Shown: in pieces, positions 57,240 to 64,000 of the stretch
Numbering within the stretch: position 1 is the first letter of the stretch
How the letters are laid out: every line of letters starts with the position of its first letter
Notes under the pieces: model-generated
The model's database searches: none
What the model saw: only the letters and a program-made list of their open reading frames with translations
Told to the model about the DNA's origin: nothing
DNA from: Plantago ovata
Taxonomy: Eukaryota; Streptophyta; Magnoliopsida; Lamiales; Plantaginaceae
DNA length: 64,000 nucleotides
Direction: 5' to 3'
NCBI GenBank assembly: GCA_028274465.1
Contig: CM051457.1
Coordinates: 27,377,313 to 27,441,312 of the forward strand
Position numbers and translations under genes: made by a program

Positions 57240-58730
57240 ATTGTTAGTTAACTTATTGTCACTTAATAAGTTGTCACTTAATAAGTATAGAAGAGGACTC
57301 GGAAAGCAAGGAAAGTTTGTAATGTTTACTCTATGGATACCAGGAAATAAAGTCCATTTATTAGTAGGCCACGCGATGAGAATGACTGAAATAGGCCGGC
57401 ACAGTAACAACGGCATTAGAAATGCTGTTGTAACGGTGCCTGCCTACTACAATCATTCACAACACAATGGGTGTTCAGTTAAATACAATCAGTTTGCTTA
57501 AATGTCAGTAAGGCTTACCAATGGGTGCAAACCAATAAAACGCTTACTGATCGACAGTAAACGTATAGTATTCGTTATCATCCAATGTAAGCCTAAACCA
57601 ACACATCGAAACTAATATACGTATATCATCATCACACTTATTCATTTCAATTAAAAACAAACTCTTATGTCTTCAATCAAAAGAAGACCAACAATATCCT
57701 AAATGAAGTCGATCCACAAGCATCAGTCAAAATGCAAGGTGAAAGGACTCTTTCTCACTCGTAAATCGACAGAAAAAGCCATGCTCAAACAAAGGAGACC
57801 CAAAAGGATGGGAATCCTAGACATCGACTTTTCCATCTAATGGAAATGACCATTCACTCACGGGGAAAAACAACAGAGAAATGGATCGAAAGAATGGGAA
57901 GATCAGGACTATCATTCGAGGACCTGCGGGACAGCCTAACGCTCACTGATCTGATAGCATGTACTATTAGTTAGGGTCCAAGAAAAATCTTACCAACACA
58001 CAGAAACCGATTATAATAGCATCATCAAACTTTATAAAATGATTAAATATTAACCAAAATTGTAATTAACAAAATAACATGAATTTATTAATTAACAAAA
58101 CTAACAGAATAACACCAAAATCCGATTTTAACATCATCACACCATAATTAATTAAATTAAAAAAATAACATAATTAAAATAATTAACATAATAATAACAT
58201 GAATATGAACGGAGCTAACTTGAGCAAATTTAACATGAATATTAAGCATGAATATCAAAATTCTATTTAACATGAATATTAACCAAATTACAGTTAAAAA
58301 TTAGGGTTAATTTACGGCAAATCAAATCGAAGCATCGGTTTAGGTTTAGGCAAAAAGCCCCAAAAATTAGGGTTAGGGTTCTAACCTTTTGTGGCAGAGA
58401 TCGAATCAGAGAGGAGAAGAGGAGGAGGTGGCTCGTCACTATGGCACGGTGATGGCTAATTCTACCAATTTCAACCAAAAAGGAGGAATTAGGAAATGGA
58501 ATTGAAAAACTAGAGAAGCAAAAGAAAAGAATGAGAGTAAGGAAACTTACCGATTGGATTAAAGAATGGTGGCGGTGGAAGGTGATGTGTCTCCGATGAT
58601 GAAGGTGGACGGTGGTGGATGGTGGACGGTGGACGGTGGTTAGGGTTTACACGATGATTTGGGGGAGAAGAGAATGAGGAGAGAATGAAGAAGAGAAGAA
58701 GACGTCGTCTTCTTTATACACAGATCGCGA
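57240..58730. other. Right interior of the CACTA element
   Basis: No intact gene. 58480-58700 contains GGTGGACGGTGG-type repeats and looks like the old promoter and leader of the element's minus-strand gene (start side at the right end). Confidence 0.4.
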
Positions 58731-59040
58731 TTTCCTTTAGCGACAGTGACTCATCCGTCGCAATTTCTGGAATTTAAATTATATTTTCCTTTATTTTTTT
58801 CACAGTCAACGGGATATAGCAACGAATAGAATAATCCGTCTCCAAATTAGAGACGGATAATGGTTATCCGTCGCTCTTGGAGACGCGGATTGGATCTCAG
58901 AACACACAAACTGAGCTTAGAGCGAAGTTCATCCTTATCCGTCGCTAACCATAGCGATCCGTCGCTAATTAGCGACGGATCGTATCCGTATCTACTCTTC
59001 CGTCGCTAAATGCCTGATTTCTTGTAGTGTTCATGAGTAA

Positions 59041-59200
59041 GGCTCTATTCTTTTCATCTGAAAATTGATGAAGTTCAATTCAGATCAGTTCAGTTCAGTT
59101 CAGTTCAGATCAGTTCAGTTCAGATTTGTCTAATATAGTATTTTGTACTACAAATAAGTTCAGTTCAGTTTAGACTTTTTCAGACGAAAATAACATAGCC
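59041..59200 (+). mobile_element. Tourist/Harbinger MITE with TTCAG repeats, TAA target duplication
   Basis: 160 bp beginning GGCTCTATTCTTTTCATCTG and ending CAGACGAAAATAACATAGCC, an imperfect inverted repeat, with TAA on both sides (59038-59040, 59201-59203). The middle has about ten copies of TTCAG(A/T)TCAG. It begins only 12 bp beyond the CACTA end. A diverged inverted copy lies at 48955-49135. Confidence 0.9.
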
Positions 59201-59727
59201 TAATAAGGAAAAATTCAAAGCAACATGGTATAATAACCCAATAGTTAGGTTTAGGGAGTGCATATAAAACTGCCGGAATGGGGAGTGCTAGATTAACTTG
59301 TCCAGTAATTTATGAAGGGTTGTAAATTTGTAATGGAGAAAATGTGATCCATAGTTTCATATATTGGTTAAGTGTTTATGATGAACTTGTACGTAGTAGT
59401 ATACGACTTTTACTATACCATTGTGGTTATAAAATTACCAAGTTTCCATAGATGATGGTCATTTGTTCATGGACCATTTTAAAATGATGTAATGTATGTT
59501 CAAATGTGGAGGTGAAATGTAAATTCTGTACTCTTTAACATTAACTTATCTATCATTAATAATACTTATTATTAGATTTTTTATAAGTTAAATGAATTTT
59601 TAGATGATTTGTTGTATATTTTATATTTATTTTCATGCTAAACATATATAATAACACTCTAATTTGATTTTTGAGACAATTCCATGGGTTGGTCAGCTAG
59701 TAACGATTTCAATATGATTATAGGGTA

Positions 59728-60130
59728 CTAGAATTCATCGGCACACGCTACGCGTGTGCTACGTGTAGTTTATAGGTATATAATGTTCACTCAATTGATT
59801 TTAACGTAAGTAAATGAAAATTTACAATTAAATAATTGAGTAATTAAAATCAAAAGTTGTCACGAAATGTATTCAAACAAACAAAAAATAACTAACTGAA
59901 TAATTGAATCTAATTGAAAAATAACTTATTGAGTAATAGAAATAGTTCATGTAGTCATGCGATGAAAATTTTGAATTGAACGGTATTAGACGTACGTAAA
60001 GTACTCCTCCGATGATTTAAGAACCACCGAATACGTCTGTAGGCTATTGAAACATTCCACTTCGAAATCTGCAATGCAGCTTTTGCATGTAAATTTGTGT
60101 TCTTCATCTGGTGTATATACCATCCTGTTT
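59728..60130 (-). mobile_element. Helitron 3' terminus, family member 2
   Basis: On the minus strand the element ends GCACACGCGTAGCGTGTGC (an 8-bp stem with 3-base loop at 59759-59741), nine bases, CTAG at 59731-59728, then T. This is a clear Helitron 3' end. About 400 bp next to it correspond to 39901-40265. Beyond 60130 the sequence includes a 41-bp stretch shared with an ERO1 intron. The 5' end was not located. Confidence 0.78.
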
Positions 60131-60179
60131 AATTTGGTGTGGCCAAATGGTACAAAGAGACTTAGTTTTACTCCATGTG

Positions 60180-60655
60180 TAGGCTATTTCTCGATTGATT
60201 GTTTGAAAGCTAGTAGATGTGATTATCTTCTTGGTGTGTATATACACTATTAACTGGCTTAAATGCTCAAGTTTTTCAGTGGCATTTGGAGTTGAATACT
60301 TCATTCAAGTGTGTTGCTCTATGAATCTTAAGTTGTACTAATTGAAGCATTTGTAGTTGAATATTTTGGAGGCTAATTTATAACTTTCTCTAAAACTCCA
60401 TTGTGGAGTCATGGGGCTCAGATTGTTAGTGGGAATTGGAACCTTTCTGCTTATGGTTTTTCTGACTTAAGCAAACCATTTCTTAATAATCACCATGACA
60501 CGTTCAAAATTTAAATTATCAGGATGCCACAAAAACAGTTCTAATAAAGCTCAGTTTACTTTCTCCTTGAACTGCATATATGAAGATTCTGATCTATATG
60601 CGCCACTGTATTACTCTACATTTTCCCTACAAAGGGAGTAAGTACTATTCATCTG
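60180..60655. other. 3' flank of the ERO1 copy
   Basis: No gene recognised. It may be the remainder of the Helitron or the ERO1 3' UTR. Confidence 0.35.
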
Positions 60656-60660
60656 ATGTT

Positions 60661-63643
60661 TCAGTTAACAAAATACTCTTCCCCCAAAAATATGGTGTCA
60701 TTGGATGAACTTGAATCTTCCCACTGCATCCTTAACTCTATGCCAAAAATAATTGTCTGCGACAAACCCATCGTCTTTTCAATTGAAGGTCCAAGTTCGT
60801 GAACGAGCTTCACAGATTCTGAGAGTCGATTCAGCAGATTCACCAAAGCAATCACTTCATTTATTTGCAATTGCAACTGTAAGCACCCAACAAACGTATT
60901 ATTAGATGATGTATCAATATTTGGAAATGGAAGTGTATTCTGTAACGTGAGAATTTGAGGTGATGAATAGTCTCAAGATAAGATGGACTTACATGCTGAT
61001 TTTGATAAATTTTACCGTCGTCTACAGAGAAAAGAATCTTCAGTGCAGTTCCAAGACCAAGAACTTGAAGTTTACCCCAGAGTCATTTCTCACAACCTAC
61101 ACAATCCATCAGAGCATTGTGCAATGTGCAAAACCATAAGAATTTAGTCCATCCCGAAGAGCATAAAAGAACAAAACATGCTCAAGTATCACAATTACTT
61201 GGGCGAAAGAATGCAAGAGGCCTGAACCCAATGGAACACTGCAACTTAGCAACTTTTATGATTTACGCTATAACTTGAATAATTTACTTCAAGTTCAGAA
61301 ACTCATAATTAACAAAATTGTACAAACTCGATTTAGCAAACAGATATGGCCTATATTCCCTTGTCATGACATTGCATTTAAAGAAGTGTAAGTTTAAAAA
61401 GACGAATCATAATTTCAATACAAAAAGAACTCACAAATTCTCACTCGAGAAGCAATCATAATTCCTGACCAAGTGAAGAGAGAGAATTGTAATCTCTTTA
61501 AAGGGCAAATAGATTCAAAACTTCCTGACTTTAGCATTTTTGAAACTAAAATACAATTTCCTATTAAAACTTAAGCATCTCCCCTATCTAGTATTCTAGG
61601 GTATGGAACAAAATGTCAATGGATGAATGCAATCCTATATTTTTCTAACATGTCCAAGTATATGGTAACAAACCTGATATTTCTGAAGTGTGTTTGAGTC
61701 TCCACCTTTAGCTCGGGCCCACGTTGTCCCTGCCATAACTTAGCTTCATCATATGGAAGTGGGCATGCATCCAGAATTTTCGGATTGTAAACCATCTGAC
61801 GTATCAAAGACTGCGCCTTTAGATCTTCCTCTACATTACCAGTGTTGTACTCAGCCTGCTCCAGGTAATTTGCCGCCTGAAGTATATGTGAAGGACGGAA
61901 AATCAAGTCTCAGAGATCTAGTATATTTTCTCAATATTTTGTGACAACAAAGACTTACTTTTGTTACTGCTCGGAGAACAAACATGAAAGTGAAGTACAA
62001 GTTGCTCACGCGATCAGGATACCGCAAAACACGATCATAGATCAGTTCAAGATTTCTACCCCACTGAAAAATGATGCAAATGGATCAGATTTCTGGTTAA
62101 TATGTTTCAAGCAAGAGAAGATTCATAACATCTTTTAGGCATTGGAAATCCTTAAACATGGATTAGACTTTGGATAAGCTACAGGGTACCGAAACTATAG
62201 CCGTTCATTCTCATGAAGGCCACACAGAATACAAAGCATCCAATAATAAAAAATTGGAGAAGTGAGATATGACATAAAATCCTGAAGGAATAATAAAGGT
62301 AAAAGTCGAACAAACCAGATTTTGAGGAATAATTAAAGGTAAGTTACAAACCAGATTTTGAGTCTCATCAAGTAGGTAGTCTGCCCCGATGTGAATAGAA
62401 ATCGAGGAGTGAAGACCCGAAATTAACTTATATAAGACCCTTTCCTCCTGGCAAACCTCTCCATGTGCATCTGCAGGAAACACAATAAGGATATGAAAAA
62501 CCAATGTTCAAATTAACAGTCAGAAAGTAAAACAGGGATTATTAAGAATCAACTTTATAAACATTACAGATGTAACCAAACATGATGAAAGAGCTATACA
62601 AAAATCACTGACATTTTCGACAGTTTTCGGAATATACAGCATCCCATATCCTCCTGGCTGATGCCCCAATGTAGCCAGTGTATCGTTCAGGGTTTAATAG
62701 AAGGTTAACATATGTCATCTCACCTGCAATTGAAGGGGAGTATCAGCACAATTATCTGAACTAATTAGAGAACCATCAGCAATATAAACTCAATATATAT
62801 TTATCAGGAAGGAACATCAGCAACAAGGTTTTGCATCCAACAGTACAGCTTTTTCTTTTTTTTTTTTAGTTGTAGAGAGGGAGACAATAATCAACATTAA
62901 TAAAGCATAATATGCAGAGAGTTAGAGAAAGGATAAATGATTACTGTTGTCAGTCTCGTCGTCTTGTGTCCATGGGTTATCCACTTCGACCCAGCCACTA
63001 AAGGCCTTTGAATCTAAGGTGCGGTCGACAGCAGCTACTGGCTTTCCCTCTTGGCATTTTAAATCATCAGATGAAAGACCAGTGGGCTTCTTCAAGGGTA
63101 AAGGAAATTCGTTTTCTGGACATTCACAGACACTACAATCGCGCAACTTGCACATACCATCGTCTGGCCAAAAAGGGCAGTCACACCATAATTTAGCCTG
63201 TCATGTTTCAGTTACATCAGATAAACTTTTGAACAGCAGGCACAAAATATAATCCCTAGCCAACAGCCCAACACAAGTCACACATCACACATATAAACAA
63301 CTTTTCATAGTTTATCTTGCTATGACTAACAATCAAAATGAACATGAACTAATTTTAACACAACCACAATAAAGGTATTCATGATCTCATCTAAGGTCAA
63401 TATAAGCTCTCAGTACACCAAAAGTACTGAAAAGTCGGAGTTGCAACAACTTCTTGATATAATTACGATACTAAGTCTTCTCGTCTAGGATAAATGTGCT
63501 CATAAACAAACCTTAAAGTACCGGAAAAATGGAGTTGCAACAACTTCTTGAAGTAAAGGGTGCAACACATCCTTGTTAAGGCTATCCACAGTCTCATAAT
63601 CACAACAACAGTCCTCCACAACACCTGTATATTTACGAGAATC
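60661..63643 (-). pseudogene. ERO1: ERO1 (ER oxidoreductin), broken at the active-site exon; 5' part beyond right edge
   Basis: ERO1 re-oxidises protein disulphide isomerase in the ER using FAD and O2. Minus-strand exons: 63643-63512 (EDCCCDYETVDSLNKDVLHP), 63197-62945 (KLWCDCPFWPDDGMCKLRDC, SVCECPENEFP), 62722-62613 ([20 protein letters not shown]), 62470-62352 ([20 protein letters not shown]), 62063-61959 (WGRNLELIYDRVLRYPDRVS), 61876-61674 (AANYLEQAEYNTGNVEEDLK), 61116-60993 and 60876-60661 (NEVIALVNLLNRLSESVKLV). The first six join in phase with GT/AG borders. Exon 61116-60993 is damaged: the expected AG acceptor at 61118-61117 is AA, and CVGCEK is followed by TGA (61085-61083) where the third active-site Cys and Arg should be. 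Translation would stop inside the CxxCxxC motif. The N terminus lies beyond 64000. A pseudogene or a truncated isoform is likely. Confidence 0.85.
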
Positions 63644-63657
63644 CTGCATAAATATAA

Positions 63658-63698
63658 AGTAAAACTAAGTCTCTTTGTACCATTTGGCCACACCAAAT
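63658..63698 (-). repeat. 41-bp stretch shared, inverted, with 60132-60172
   Basis: The 41 bases ending 15 bp upstream of an ERO1 exon (63643) are the exact reverse complement of 60132-60172, next to the Helitron terminus. In gene orientation both read ATTTGGTGTGGCCAAATGG... The similarity fades on both sides. Confidence 0.9.
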
Positions 63699-64000
63699 AT
63701 CAGTCAAAAAAAACGAGTTCAAGCTCCATGTTGGTCACTGCTAGTCGATTGGGCAGTGTAACAATGCACTAATAGCCCGATAACTCCAACCAGCACAAGG
63801 AAAGTAAGAAATCCTGATTTTAATACAAAATAACAAAAGAAACTTCATAAGTCTATATCTTTTGACAAAGAAAGATATTACAAACTTGTAAGTGGAAGCA
63901 AAAGATGCTTAATCAATTATGTTAGTCTTACTGGTTTTACATGCATGATCAGACCATAACCTTCAACAATATGGTAAAGAAATACTTCCTTTAGATACAA

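Larger units (their letters stand above)
55602..59029. mobile_element. CACTA element with TAGCGACGG subterminal repeats, TTC target duplication
   Basis: The right end reads, reverse-complemented, CACTACAAGAAATCAGGCAT then TTAGCGACGG, a textbook CACTA terminus. The left end is a decayed version (CACGGAAAACTGAC, then TTTAGCGACGG). TTC lies on both sides (55599-55601 and 59030-59032), the expected 3-bp duplication. Both subterminal zones (55617-55890 and 58736-59008) are packed with TAGCGACGGAT in both orientations, presumably transposase binding sites. The 3.4-kb interior holds only a small transposase relic, so the element is non-autonomous or dead. Confidence 0.92.

Noticed and set aside
63463..63696. 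77-codon minus-strand ORF reading through an ERO1 intron
   Set aside because: It is out of frame with the true exon (63643-63512) and includes the repeat at 63658-63698.

Overview
The window looks like nuclear DNA of a eudicot plant. The genes are sparse, AT-rich and intron-containing, they encode plant-specific families (DYW-type PPR, AGCVIII kinase with a DFD motif, GT14 glucuronosyltransferase, plant syntaxin-18), and the spaces between them are full of plant transposons (CACTA, Helitron, Tourist, Stowaway, hAT, copia, LINE, SINE). A Tourist-like MITE rich in TTCAG repeats is reminiscent of Caryophyllales, but that is only a weak impression. Splice sites below were placed by eye from GT/AG signals, reading phase and remembered protein families; no search was run.

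Layout. 0.1-1.0 kb: first coding exon and leader of LST8 (TOR complex subunit), minus strand, running off the left edge. 1.6-2.0 kb: decayed PPR gene. 5.4-6.4 kb: CACTA transposase relic. 7.3-10.6 kb: intact seven-exon syntaxin SYP81. 10.6-11.2 kb: Helitron end with helicase relic. 12.8-16.5 kb: solo LTR, PPR relic, decayed Acinus-like gene. 17.5-20.1 kb: a triplicated ~280-bp segment enclosing two MITEs. 20.3-27.1 kb: a 471-bp tandem array coding for a Cys-rich 157-residue module, flanked by minus-strand fragments of a WDR70-like gene, an AVT6-like transporter and an unknown gene. 28.0-28.5 kb: UGT94-like pseudogene. 28.9-31.1 kb: intact single-exon DYW PPR gene (OTP81-like). 31.3-34.2 kb: proline-rich small gene with a decayed twin, copia relic, LINE insertion with target-site duplication. 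34.6-39.6 kb: five decayed tandem copies of a SIN3-like PAH-domain gene. 39.9-40.7 kb: Helitron terminus and short repeats. 42.1-44.6 kb: intact two-exon D6PK-type kinase. 45-49.3 kb: LINEs, SINE with nested hAT MITE, Tourist MITE. 50.2-53.6 kb: intact four-exon GT14 gene. 55.6-59.0 kb: complete but decayed CACTA element, then a Tourist MITE and a second Helitron terminus. 60.7-64 kb: ERO1 gene, minus strand, running off the right edge, with a lost splice acceptor and a stop inside its active-site motif.

The intact genes are unrelated housekeeping or developmental genes (TOR signalling, ER SNARE, plastid RNA editing, auxin-transport kinase, arabinogalactan glycosylation); nothing suggests a cluster. 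The most unusual object is the in-frame 471-bp array, which reads as one ORF of about 1,660 codons. Next are the ERO1 copy broken at its catalytic cysteines and the SIN3-like tandem graveyard.
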